64,000 nt of DNA from Christensenella sp034926635 (GTDB lineage: Bacteria > Bacillota > Clostridia > Christensenellales > Christensenellaceae): NCBI GenBank assembly GCA_034926635.1, contig JAYFQX010000007.1, positions 62,001 through 126,000 of the forward strand, read 5' to 3'. The notes under the pieces are model-generated. The model searched no databases. It was not told where the DNA came from and saw only the letters and a list, made by a program, of their open reading frames with translations. The position numbers and the translations under genes were made by a program. Positions 24,418 to 31,608 of this stretch are shown here, piece after piece. Each line of letters begins with the position of its first letter. The stretch's first letter is position 1.

Positions 24418-24502
24418 ATTGAGCCGCTCGCATAGGCAATTAACGCGCGAAGATGTTTTTGCGGGCCAAACGCGGCGAGACTGGGCAAGGGAGGTAAAGC
24501 AC
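24418..24502 (+). promoter_or_regulatory. Structured leader of rplU, candidate L21 leader
   Basis: About 85 nt between the promoter and the rplU ribosome-binding site. GCCGC (24422-24426) can pair with GCGGC (24472-24476), enclosing further GC-rich segments. Firmicutes rplU genes often carry an autoregulatory L21 leader; the position fits, but I could not verify the covariance-model consensus. Confidence 0.4.
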
Positions 24503-24844
24503 ATGTATGCAATCATTCAGTCAGGCGGAAAGCAATATAAGGTTGAAAAAGGCACCGTTGTCAAAGTGGAAAAACTTGATGCGGAAGTAGGCAGCGAAGT
24601 AACATTCGAAGCGCTTCTGACGGCGTCCGGCAAGACGATTAAAGTCGGAAAACCTGTTGTAAAAGGCGTGACGGTAACGGGCAAAGTTTTGGCGCAGGAC
24701 AAAGAGAAAAAAGTCATTGTGTTCAAATACAAACCTAAAAAAGATTTTAGGAAAAAACAAGGCCACAGGCAGCCGTATACAAAAGTTGAGATTCTTTCGA
24801 TCGGCGCTGCGGAAAAAGAAGCTGACGAACAGGCAGCTGAGTAA
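24503..24844 (+). CDS. rplU: 50S ribosomal protein L21
   Basis: Large-subunit protein that binds 23S rRNA and needs L20 for assembly. MYAIIQSGGKQYKVEKGTVV and the C-terminal YKPKKDFRKKQGHRQPYT are canonical. GGGAGG precedes ATG 24503. The frame is open 28 codons upstream, but that region is the leader RNA. It has a short acidic tail. It is followed directly by rpmA with no gene between. Confidence 0.97.
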   Translation: MYAIIQSGGKQYKVEKGTVVKVEKLDAEVGSEVTFEALLTASGKTIKVGKPVVKGVTVTGKVLAQDKEKKVIVFKYKPKKDFRKKQGHRQPYTKVEILSIGAAEKEADEQAAE

Positions 24845-24881
24845 AATTTAAGGCGAACCGAGACAAAGTGAGGTGGAATAA

Positions 24882-25136
24882 ATGGCACATAAGAAAGGTG
24901 TAGGTAGTTCGAGAAACGGACGTGATTCTGAATCCAAACGCCTGGGCGTAAAACGTGCTGACGGTCAATATGTTCTCGCGGGTAATATCCTCGTGCGCCA
25001 GAGAGGCACGAAGATCCATCCGGGTAACAACGTGGGTCGTGGCAGCGATGATACATTGTTTGCTCTGGAGAGCGGCATTGTGAAGTTTGAGCGCAAAGGC
25101 AGAGATAAAAAACAGGTAAGCGTATACGCGAACTAA
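24882..25136 (+). CDS. rpmA: 50S ribosomal protein L27, short-N-terminus form
   Basis: 84 residues beginning MAHKKGVGSSRNGRDS, so the mature glycine/lysine-rich N-terminus that reaches the peptidyl transferase centre is encoded directly. Many Firmicutes L27 proteins start with a 9-15 residue extension that the protease Prp removes. Here a TAA codon sits in frame immediately before the ATG (24879-24881), so no extension is possible. No prp gene lies in the 37 bp between rplU and rpmA, where it usually sits. Confidence 0.97.
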   Translation: MAHKKGVGSSRNGRDSESKRLGVKRADGQYVLAGNILVRQRGTKIHPGNNVGRGSDDTLFALESGIVKFERKGRDKKQVSVYAN

Positions 25137-25147
25137 CAAAAAAATAT

Positions 25148-25184
25148 AAACAGGTGATACTGAGAAGTGCGCCTGTTTTTTTTA
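25148..25184 (+). terminator. Terminator after rpmA
   Basis: AAACAGG (25148-25154) pairs with CCTGTTT (25172-25178), followed by a T-run. Confidence 0.85.
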
Positions 25185-25188
25185 TGTT

Positions 25189-25307
25189 AAAATGTGAATT
25201 AATTTCATAAAATGTGCAATATTTATTTCGCTACGCACATTTGTGCAGAAAATCGACGAAAAAGTTTTATTTGCAACATATTTTTTCAAGATGAAATCGG
25301 GTATAAT
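25189..25307 (+). promoter_or_regulatory. Control region of the sugar kinase gene
   Basis: TATAAT at 25302-25307 is a good -10; no clear -35 is seen. Upstream, AAAATGTG occurs at 25189-25196 and 25209-25216, and GCACATTTGTGC at 25235-25246 is a perfect palindrome with a 2-bp centre. The AAATGTG core also occurs in the operator of the SorC gene downstream, so these may be its binding sites. Confidence 0.5.
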
Positions 25308-25365
25308 AGATTCTAACCTACGCGGTGTATGCGTCGGGAATACAAGGTTTGAAGGATGATGAAAG

Positions 25366-26913
25366 ATGAAAAATACGGAATGTCTGCTTGGAATAGATAT
25401 GGGAACAAGCAGCGTAAAAGTGGGTCTGTTTGATGTGCATGGGGAGCCAATTGCGTTTGCAGACGCGACATATCCGTTATATACGCCAAAATCCGGCTGG
25501 GCAGAGCAAAAGGTTGACGAATGGTGGACGGCAGTATGTACTGCGACCAGAGAACTCATGAAAAAAAGCGGGGTTTCTCCCTCGGCTATTTTCGGTATGA
25601 GCATAGATACTACTTGTTGTACGGTGCTCATGGCTGACGAAAATATGAATATACTGCGTCCGGCGCTGATGTGGATGGATGTGCGTTCTTCGCGACAGGC
25701 AAAAGCGATTACAAAAACGAATGACCCCGCGTTGAAGGCAAACGGTTATGGCAATGTTTCAGCAGAATCTATGCCTGCAAAAGCTCTTTGGCTTAAGCAA
25801 AATGAACCGGAATTATATGCAAAGGCAAAATATGTTTTTGAATGTACGGATTGGCTGATGCATATGCTGACCGGCGAGCTTGCAGCAAGTATCGATACGA
25901 CTGCGCCGCGTTGGTATTATGATCGCCCGAACGGCGGTTGGCCGGTATCTTTTTATGAGCGTATTGGTCTTGGGGATCTTTTAGAGAAATTTCCAAAAGA
26001 TGTGATTGACCTTGGGACGCCGGTGGGCAGGCTGACGCAAAAAGCAGCGGATGATTTGGGGTTGGTTGCAGGGATTCCCGTAGGGGAAGGCGGCGCGGAT
26101 GCGTTTGTCGGCATGGTAGGACTGAATGTTGTGCGCCCGGGCAGTATTGCGATGATTACCGGAACGTCGCACCTGCATCTTGGACTTACAGAAAAGGAAA
26201 TGCATTCCAAAGGAATGTGGGGGTCTTACCCGGATGCTGTGATCCCAGGTCTGCAAATGATCGAAGGGGGTCAAACCTCGACGGGGGCGATTGTCAATTG
26301 GTTTAAAACAAATTTTTGTGCAAATATTGCAGCAGAGGCAAAAGAACGTGGATGCAGTGTATATGATCTGCTGAACGAAGGCGCGGAGAAACTGCCGGTG
26401 GGCGCAGATGGACTGTTGGCTTTGGATTATTTTCAGGGGAACAGAACGCCATATGCCGACCCAGATGTGCGCGGTATGTTTTATGGACTTTCTATTGGAC
26501 ATACGCCATATCATATGTATCGTGCTATCATTGAATCTATTTGTTTTGGGACGGAAGCTATTATGCAGACATTCCGTGACGGCGGTATGAAGCCTGACGG
26601 CATTTATATTTCCGGCGGCGCAGTGAAAAGCAAGTTTTGGACGCAAACGCATGCGGATGTTTGTAACTTGCCGATTTTGATTCCGAAGGTTACAGAGGCG
26701 CCTTGCCTTGGTTCTGCAATTTTAGGTGCGGTCGCGAGCGGGGTCTATCCTGATATCCAAACTGCGTCGGCGAATATGGTTACGATTCAAAATAAGGTAG
26801 AGCCTAATAAGGAACGCCACGAAGCATACCGGTTTTATTTTGAAAAATATCAAGAGGCGTATCAAACGTCTAAGAATTGGATGCACGATGTTACAACACA
26901 TGGAAATATATGA
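25366..26913 (+). CDS. FGGY-family carbohydrate kinase, xylulokinase-like
   Basis: ATP-dependent sugar kinase of 515 residues. CLLGIDMGTSSVKVGLFD is the N-terminal phosphate-1 motif, SGWAEQKVDEWW and ALMWMDVRSS fit xylulokinase relatives, and YISGGAVKSKFWTQTHADV followed by EAPCLGSAILGA is the C-terminal FGGY signature. The substrate cannot be read from sequence; a pentulose or related ketose is likely, given the neighbouring pentose-phosphate epimerase. It has its own promoter region and a terminator, with the SorC regulator next. Confidence 0.87.
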   Translation: MKNTECLLGIDMGTSSVKVGLFDVHGEPIAFADATYPLYTPKSGWAEQKVDEWWTAVCTATRELMKKSGVSPSAIFGMSIDTTCCTVLMADENMNILRPALMWMDVRSSRQAKAITKTNDPALKANGYGNVSAESMPAKALWLKQNEPELYAKAKYVFECTDWLMHMLTGELAASIDTTAPRWYYDRPNGGWPVSFYERIGLGDLLEKFPKDVIDLGTPVGRLTQKAADDLGLVAGIPVGEGGADAFVGMVGLNVVRPGSIAMITGTSHLHLGLTEKEMHSKGMWGSYPDAVIPGLQMIEGGQTSTGAIVNWFKTNFCANIAAEAKERGCSVYDLLNEGAEKLPVGADGLLALDYFQGNRTPYADPDVRGMFYGLSIGHTPYHMYRAIIESICFGTEAIMQTFRDGGMKPDGIYISGGAVKSKFWTQTHADVCNLPILIPKVTEAPCLGSAILGAVASGVYPDIQTASANMVTIQNKVEPNKERHEAYRFYFEKYQEAYQTSKNWMHDVTTHGNI

Positions 26914-26932
26914 GGCCTTAATAAAACAGAAA

Positions 26933-26960
26933 GCGGCAACTGTATAGTTGCTGCTTTTTT
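26933..26960 (+). terminator. Terminator after the sugar kinase
   Basis: GCGGCAACT (26933-26941) pairs with AGTTGCTGC (26946-26954) with one mismatch, followed by six T. Confidence 0.9.
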
Positions 26961-26971
26961 CATGTAAAACG

Positions 26972-27014
26972 ATGTCAAATGTGAACGTGATAACAAAATT
27001 ATAACATTTGACAT
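26972..27014. promoter_or_regulatory. Perfect inverted repeat, likely SorC-regulator operator
   Basis: ATGTCAAATGT (26972-26982) and ACATTTGACAT (27004-27014) form an 11-bp perfect inverted repeat with centres 32 bp apart, about three helical turns. The right arm overlaps the -35 hexamer of the regulator promoter. Confidence 0.75.
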
Positions 27015-27036
27015 AATATGAAGCGGTTGGTATAAT
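27008..27036 (+). promoter_or_regulatory. Consensus promoter of the SorC-family regulator
   Basis: TTGACA (27008-27013), a 17-bp spacer and TATAAT (27031-27036): a perfect sigma-70-type promoter that would need repression, consistent with the overlapping inverted repeat. Confidence 0.85.
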
Positions 27037-27092
27037 ATAAAAAAAGAAGATGAACATGTCGTTTGAAAAGTGACGGGGTTTGAGGAGGCAGT

Positions 27093-28094
27093 ATGGAAGC
27101 GCGGATCGATCTGAGCAACAGCAAAAAAGCAACGCAATATGAGCAAATGATTCAGATTGCGAAAATGTATTATATTGACGATATGTCACAGCAACAAATT
27201 GCGCAAAAAGTGAACATGTCTAGATCCAATATCTCACGTATTCTGAAATCCTGCAAGGAACTAGGAATTGTTGAAGTCCGAATCAACGAGGTTTCTCTGC
27301 GGTCTTTTGAAATCAAGAAAAAACTAAAGAACCGTTTTGGGATTAGAAACTTGGTGATTTCGCCCCGGGTAAACGATCATGAGGTAAGCGCCGAAAATGT
27401 TGGGATTGCAGCGGCGCGGTATATGGAAAGTATCTTAACAGACAATATGAGCGTAGGAATCGGTTGGGGTTCCAGCGTATATAAGATGGTGAAGGCATTT
27501 TCGCCTATGGTGCTCAATAATGTGCAGATCATTCAGCTGATGGGTGGCACGCGAATCAAGGAAGCCTATAAAGATGGAGTACAGCTTACTTCGGATTTTG
27601 CTGAGAAGACAGGCGGGACACCGTATATCTTGAATGCGCCTTTGCTCGTTACAAATCGAAAGGTGCGGGATCTGTTTATTGAAGAAGGCGGAATTAAAGA
27701 CCAGCTTGAGATGACAAAACGTATTGATGTTGCGGTTGTGGCGCTAGGCAGCAATCTGCCTGCAAATAATGCGATGGTTTGGGCGAATTTTATGACGCCG
27801 GAGCAATCACAAGAGCTTTATGATTCCGGACTGTATTCCCATATCTTAGGGCAGCATATTGATATCCGCGGAAAAATTGGGGATACGGAGCTCAATGACC
27901 GTGTGGTGGGAATTAATATCAATACATTCAAAAAAATTCCGCTGAAAGTAGGGATCGCGGTGGGGGAAGTAAAAGTAAAACCCATTGTATCGGCGTTGAT
28001 GGGAGGCTTTTTGGATACGCTGATCACTGATGAAATTACAGCGTTCCAGGTAGAGGATTATGCGGCAAGAAAAGGGCTTTATAAACCTTTTTAG
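27093..28094 (+). CDS. SorC/DeoR-type sugar-binding transcriptional regulator
   Basis: 333 residues. The N-terminal helix-turn-helix (MYYIDDMSQQQIAQKVNMSR, SNISRILKSCKELGIVEVRI) is followed by a sugar-phosphate-binding domain with the isomerase-like fold (SVGIGWGSSVYKMVKAF, VQIIQLMGGTR, DVAVVALGSN, GVVGIN-type segments). Family members are usually effector-relieved repressors or activators of carbohydrate operons. Its promoter carries a perfect inverted repeat, arguing for autoregulation, and it lies between the sugar kinase and epimerase that it presumably controls. Confidence 0.88.
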   Translation: MEARIDLSNSKKATQYEQMIQIAKMYYIDDMSQQQIAQKVNMSRSNISRILKSCKELGIVEVRINEVSLRSFEIKKKLKNRFGIRNLVISPRVNDHEVSAENVGIAAARYMESILTDNMSVGIGWGSSVYKMVKAFSPMVLNNVQIIQLMGGTRIKEAYKDGVQLTSDFAEKTGGTPYILNAPLLVTNRKVRDLFIEEGGIKDQLEMTKRIDVAVVALGSNLPANNAMVWANFMTPEQSQELYDSGLYSHILGQHIDIRGKIGDTELNDRVVGININTFKKIPLKVGIAVGEVKVKPIVSALMGGFLDTLITDEITAFQVEDYAARKGLYKPF

Positions 28095-28128
28095 ATAGAA
28101 TACCAGCAAAACATTAGGAGAGTGGCAA

Positions 28129-28791
28129 ATGCATAAGGTGGCGGCAAGTATTTTAACATGTAACAACGCTTATTTGGGGGAGGGCGTGCTCGCAGCGCAA
28201 AAAGGAGGCGCTGATCAACTTCATATCGACATTATTGAAGGCAGATATGCAAATAATTTTTCCTTTGGTCCAAGGACGGTAAGTGATTTGAAGGAGATTA
28301 TGGATATTCCGCTGGAAGTACATTTTGAGCTTTATGATCCGCAGGATTACATTGATGTATTTGTACAGGCGGGCGCAGATATGATTACGATCCAACTTGA
28401 CGGGTGTGCGTGTCCTATTCAGGCTCTGAATAAAATCAAAAGGCACGGCTTAAAAGCCGGTATGGCTCTGAAACCAAATGAGCGGGTAGAAGATTTGGAA
28501 TATCTTGCGCGTCATTTGGATTATATGATTATGATGAGCGTGGAACCGGGATTCGGCGGTCAGGAGTTTGAAGAAGCGGTATATGGAAAAATCAACAGGG
28601 CAAAAGAACTTTTTGCAACGCTTGGTTATGAAATGCCGATTTATGTGGACGGCGGCGTGAATGAAAAAACAGCACCTAAACTGCTGGAAAGCGGTGCGGA
28701 TGTATTGATTACGGGTTCTTCCGTTTTTTCCAGCAATTGTATGACGGGACAAGAAATCGAGGATAAGGTGCGGTATTTTAAGAATCTGTAA
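28129..28791 (+). CDS. Ribulose-phosphate 3-epimerase-like protein
   Basis: 220-residue TIM barrel of the Rpe family, interconverting ketopentose (or, for AlsE, ketohexose) phosphates at C3. Metal ligands are present: HIDIIEG (His and Asp), VHFEL (His) and YVDGGVN (Asp). MSVEPGFGGQEF is the flexible active-site loop. EGRYANNFSFGP replaces the common DGxFVPN segment, so a sugar phosphate other than ribulose 5-phosphate is possible. GGAGAG precedes the ATG. It follows the SorC gene by 34 bp. Confidence 0.88.
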   Translation: MHKVAASILTCNNAYLGEGVLAAQKGGADQLHIDIIEGRYANNFSFGPRTVSDLKEIMDIPLEVHFELYDPQDYIDVFVQAGADMITIQLDGCACPIQALNKIKRHGLKAGMALKPNERVEDLEYLARHLDYMIMMSVEPGFGGQEFEEAVYGKINRAKELFATLGYEMPIYVDGGVNEKTAPKLLESGADVLITGSSVFSSNCMTGQEIEDKVRYFKNL

Positions 28792-28850
28792 AAGAATAAA
28801 GTATGCAGCCGGTTTTATGCGAAAGGCTGTACTTTGGATCATTGTAAATA

Positions 28851-28883
28851 AAAAAACCGTTTTATTTTAAAAACGGTTTTTTT
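28851..28883. terminator. Bidirectional terminator
   Basis: AAAAAACCGTTTT pairs with AAAACGGTTTTTT around a short loop. It separates the epimerase (plus strand) from the lipoprotein gene (minus strand). Confidence 0.9.
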
Positions 28884-28915
28884 ATTATTTATAGAGAAAA
28901 GTAACATGAAAAAAA

Positions 28916-29476
28916 TCATGTATTTTGCATATAAGGGGAAAGGGTTCCGCCCCCGGGAAGAGGAACGGTTACGCCTCCCAGCCAGCTGTTTTCACTATGT
29001 GAGACATCATAATAAATATGATATTCGTTACTGACGATATTACCAAGCTCCGTATCGTCATCCGTGAATACGGTTAAATAAGAATCAGCGGTCAGTTCCC
29101 AAACGCTGTCGTTGTCAAGGGATACGTTTACGGCATAGGCGCCTTGGTCGGAATTAACAGCACCGATGAGGGTGGACTGCGTTAGGGTCAGGTTAATGCT
29201 GCTGTTTTTTTCAGCAAGAAAGGTTCCTTTTAACTGTTGCGAGTTTAGTTGCAGGATTGCAGTACCTCCTCCGGATATAGTAAATTCATTTTCGGGGATG
29301 GAAAGTGCGCTGCCGTTATGAGAATTATTCTGTGTGATATCCTGCACAGCGGAAAAATCATTGTCAGAGGATTCGTCTTGAATTATAGAAATCGCCTGTT
29401 TTGCACATCCGCATAGAGATGCGCAAATTGCAAAAAACATCAATCCCGTAACTGCAAATGCAATAATCCTTCTCAT
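28916..29476 (-). CDS. Putative lipoprotein of unknown function
   Basis: 186 residues with a signal peptide and lipobox ASLCGC (lipid-modified cysteine about residue 24). The mature part is rich in N, S, T and D, with alternating beta-strand-like repeats (INLTLTQSTLIGAVNS, VNVSLDNDSVWELTADSYL), suggesting a beta-helix or carbohydrate-binding-like fold. I do not recognise a named family. It is monocistronic, facing the pentose cluster across the shared terminator, and ends near the C-terminus in VPLPGGGTLSPY. Confidence 0.75.
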   Translation of the reverse strand: MRRIIAFAVTGLMFFAICASLCGCAKQAISIIQDESSDNDFSAVQDITQNNSHNGSALSIPENEFTISGGGTAILQLNSQQLKGTFLAEKNSSINLTLTQSTLIGAVNSDQGAYAVNVSLDNDSVWELTADSYLTVFTDDDTELGNIVSNEYHIYYDVSHSENSWLGGVTVPLPGGGTLSPYMQNT

Positions 29477-29591
29477 CTGCTACTCCTTTCCGCTTTCTTT
29501 TCTGCTATCATACTGTTCCAGTGTGACAAATTTGTGATGGGAAGTAGAATTTTAAGCGAGAAAGTTGTATTTGCAAATAAAAAAGATTAAA

Positions 29592-29620
29592 TTGCGAAAA
29601 GCATATGATTTCGGTATACT
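29592..29620 (+). promoter_or_regulatory. Promoter of ruvC
   Basis: TTGCGA (29592-29597), a 17-bp spacer and TATACT (29615-29620), about 97 bp before ruvC. Confidence 0.7.
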
Positions 29621-29716
29621 ATACCTAAAGCAGTGATGCGGTTTTCAAGTAACACGTGGAATTTTATACAGTTTGCTTGAGCGGCGGCTTACGGCATAAA
29701 TGGAGGAAGACAAAAA

Positions 29717-30220
29717 ATGATAGTCTTGGGGATTGATCCGGGGCTTGCGACAGTAGGATATGGTGTTGTCAGCTGCGATGAGCGGGGGAAGCTTGCGTTG
29801 GTTGATTATGGTACGATTCTGACGCCCGCGGGGGAGCGTTTCCCGGTTCGGCTCAAACAAATTGCCCGGGGCATGACGCAGTTAATTGAAATGTTTACAC
29901 CGGATTGTATTGCGTTTGAAGAGCTGTTCTTTAATAAAAATGTTAAAACAGCGATTAACGTGGCGCAGGCGCGCGGTGCGGCGCTTTTGGCGGCAGCACA
30001 AAAAACGGATGAGCTTTATGAATATACGCCGTTGCAAATCAAACAAGCCGTGGTCGGCTATGGGCGCGCAGACAAGAATCAGGTTCAGGTGATGGTAAAA
30101 ACGTTGCTGGCTTTAAAAGAGATACCAAAACCGGATGATGCCGCTGATGCGGTCGCTGTTGCTATTTGTCATGCGCATAGTGCAGGAACGGCAGGGATTT
30201 TAAATACTAAGATCAGGTAA
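29717..30220 (+). CDS. ruvC: Holliday junction resolvase RuvC
   Basis: Endonuclease that cuts Holliday junctions symmetrically. Acidic catalytic residues are visible: VLGIDPGLATVGYG (Asp near 7), AFEELFF (Glu near 66-67) and KPDDAADAVAVAICHAH (Asp pair near 138-141). 167 residues is typical. GGAGGA precedes the ATG. It heads the ruvC-ruvA-(lipoprotein)-ruvB-queA series. Confidence 0.96.
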   Translation: MIVLGIDPGLATVGYGVVSCDERGKLALVDYGTILTPAGERFPVRLKQIARGMTQLIEMFTPDCIAFEELFFNKNVKTAINVAQARGAALLAAAQKTDELYEYTPLQIKQAVVGYGRADKNQVQVMVKTLLALKEIPKPDDAADAVAVAICHAHSAGTAGILNTKIR

Positions 30221-30224
30221 AGAA

Positions 30225-30285
30225 CGCAGGCAGTGGCTTTTCTGCCGTGTGCGTTTGTATCAATACAAAGTGGTTATACTATAAT
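30225..30285 (+). promoter_or_regulatory. Hairpin, palindrome and -10 box between ruvC and ruvA
   Basis: GGCAG/CTGCC (30229-30246) forms a hairpin followed by TTTG. TTTGTAT (30254-30260) and ATACAAA (30263-30269) form a perfect palindrome just before TATACTATAAT (30275-30285). This could be a weak terminator plus an internal promoter with an operator; the palindrome is not a classic LexA box. Confidence 0.45.
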
Positions 30286-30306
30286 AGTCATGCGGGAGAA
30301 TAAGGA

Positions 30307-30894
30307 ATGTATGCATATATATCCGGAGAAGTTGTGCAAAAAGCCGCAAATTATGCGGTGATCGACGCAGCGGGAATAGGGTACCAAATTTATACGGACA
30401 CTTTTTCTTTGAATATGCTTAAAACCGGTCAGCAGGGAAAGCTGTTTACATATCTGAAAGTTGCCGAGGATGATATGGCGCTTTACGGATTTGCAACGAT
30501 GGAACAAAAAAATATGTTTGAAAAGCTGCTTTCGATCAGTGGGATCGGACCTAAGGCGGCGATCTCCGTACTTTCGGTGATGCAGGTTAATAATATTGCT
30601 GCGGCGGTGATAGCAAATGACGATAAGGCGTTTATTGGCGTGCCGGGAATCGGGAAAAAAACAGCGCAACGTTTGATACTGGAATTAAAAGAAAAAGTTG
30701 ATTTTGAGGAAGCGGTCGGCGTGGATGCGGATATGGGGTCTTTGCAGCAGGATGCAGCAGTCGAAGCAACGGCAGCACTGGTAAGTTTGGGCTATAACAG
30801 GCAAGAGGCAGTAGAAGCGGTAGCGGCGGTCAAAAGCCTGGGCGATACGGCGGAAGAGCTGGTATCTCTTGCGCTGAAAAGAATAGGAAGATAA
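30307..30894 (+). CDS. ruvA: Holliday junction DNA helicase subunit RuvA
   Basis: Junction-binding subunit of the RuvAB branch-migration motor. It has an N-terminal OB fold (YAYISGEVVQKAANYAVIDA), helix-hairpin-helix motifs (LLSISGIGPKAAISVLS, FIGVPGIGKKTAQRLILEL) and the C-terminal three-helix domain that contacts RuvB (LVSLGYNRQEAVEAV). 195 residues, normal. GGGAG precedes the ATG. Confidence 0.96.
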   Translation: MYAYISGEVVQKAANYAVIDAAGIGYQIYTDTFSLNMLKTGQQGKLFTYLKVAEDDMALYGFATMEQKNMFEKLLSISGIGPKAAISVLSVMQVNNIAAAVIANDDKAFIGVPGIGKKTAQRLILELKEKVDFEEAVGVDADMGSLQQDAAVEATAALVSLGYNRQEAVEAVAAVKSLGDTAEELVSLALKRIGR

Positions 30895-30908
30895 TTTTAG
30901 GAGGAAAC

Positions 30909-31478
30909 ATGAAAAAGGTATTAATTATGATGATGGCGGCGCTGCTGGTAATGGCGATGGCAGCCTGTTCGACGGCACCGAGCGCATCGGAATCGGCGTC
31001 AAGTGCAGCCCCAAGTGCATCGGAATCGGCTGCGGCGGCAACGAGCGCTCCGTCGGCAGAAGAAAGCACGCAGATTGCAAATCCGTGGACGGATGCGGCT
31101 GACGCAAAAGAGGCGGAGTCTATGGTTGGTTATGCCATGAGCGCTCTTCCGAAAGACGCGACTGATGTGCAGTATTCTGTGATGAAAGAGAGCAAGGTTT
31201 CACAGGCTAGGTTTATGTGGAACGGAGACGAATATCTATTCCGTATGGCGCCGGAACCTTTTGACGACGATCTTTCAGGAATGTATGTGACATTTAAGAA
31301 TGAAGAAGACTTGAAAATTGGCGATTTTTCTTATGAAATTGATTATAATGAAGGCGCCGAAGGAAAATCAGAATGGGATACGGAAAATCCAGAGATGGAA
31401 TATTCCGTCACGATGAGTACCGGCGCAACAAGAGACAAGCTGATAGCTATTACAGAAGTATTGAGCCCGGTTGGCTGA
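30909..31478 (+). CDS. Putative lipoprotein inserted between ruvA and ruvB
   Basis: 189 residues with a signal peptide and lipobox MAMAACS (cysteine about residue 20). A low-complexity Ser/Ala/Pro/Glu linker (about 21-52) tethers a soluble domain with pattern ALPKDATDVQYSVM, ARFMWNGDEYLFRMA, DFSYEIDYNEG. I know no function; the layout is that of surface-tethered sensor or binding proteins. It starts 14 bp after ruvA and ends at a terminator, so it shares the ruvCA transcript and separates ruvB from it. Confidence 0.8.
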   Translation: MKKVLIMMMAALLVMAMAACSTAPSASESASSAAPSASESAAAATSAPSAEESTQIANPWTDAADAKEAESMVGYAMSALPKDATDVQYSVMKESKVSQARFMWNGDEYLFRMAPEPFDDDLSGMYVTFKNEEDLKIGDFSYEIDYNEGAEGKSEWDTENPEMEYSVTMSTGATRDKLIAITEVLSPVG

Positions 31479-31498
31479 AAAACTTAAAATCCGGTATA

Positions 31499-31531
31499 CC
31501 CCGAAGGCTGTTAAAAGCTTTCGGGGTTTTT
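31499..31531 (+). terminator. Terminator before ruvB
   Basis: CCCCGAA (31499-31505) pairs with TTCGGGG (31520-31526), followed by TTTTTCT. Confidence 0.85.
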
Positions 31532-31548
31532 CTATGCCAAACAACGTG

Positions 31549-31577
31549 TTCCTTTCAAAAGCCGGATGGTGTATAAT
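31549..31577 (+). promoter_or_regulatory. Candidate promoter of ruvB-queA
   Basis: TTCCTT (31549-31554), a 17-bp spacer and TATAAT (31572-31577), about 32 bp before ruvB. The -35 is weak. Confidence 0.55.
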
Positions 31578-31608
31578 AAAATAGAATCAAACTGTATGGG
31601 AGAGAAAT

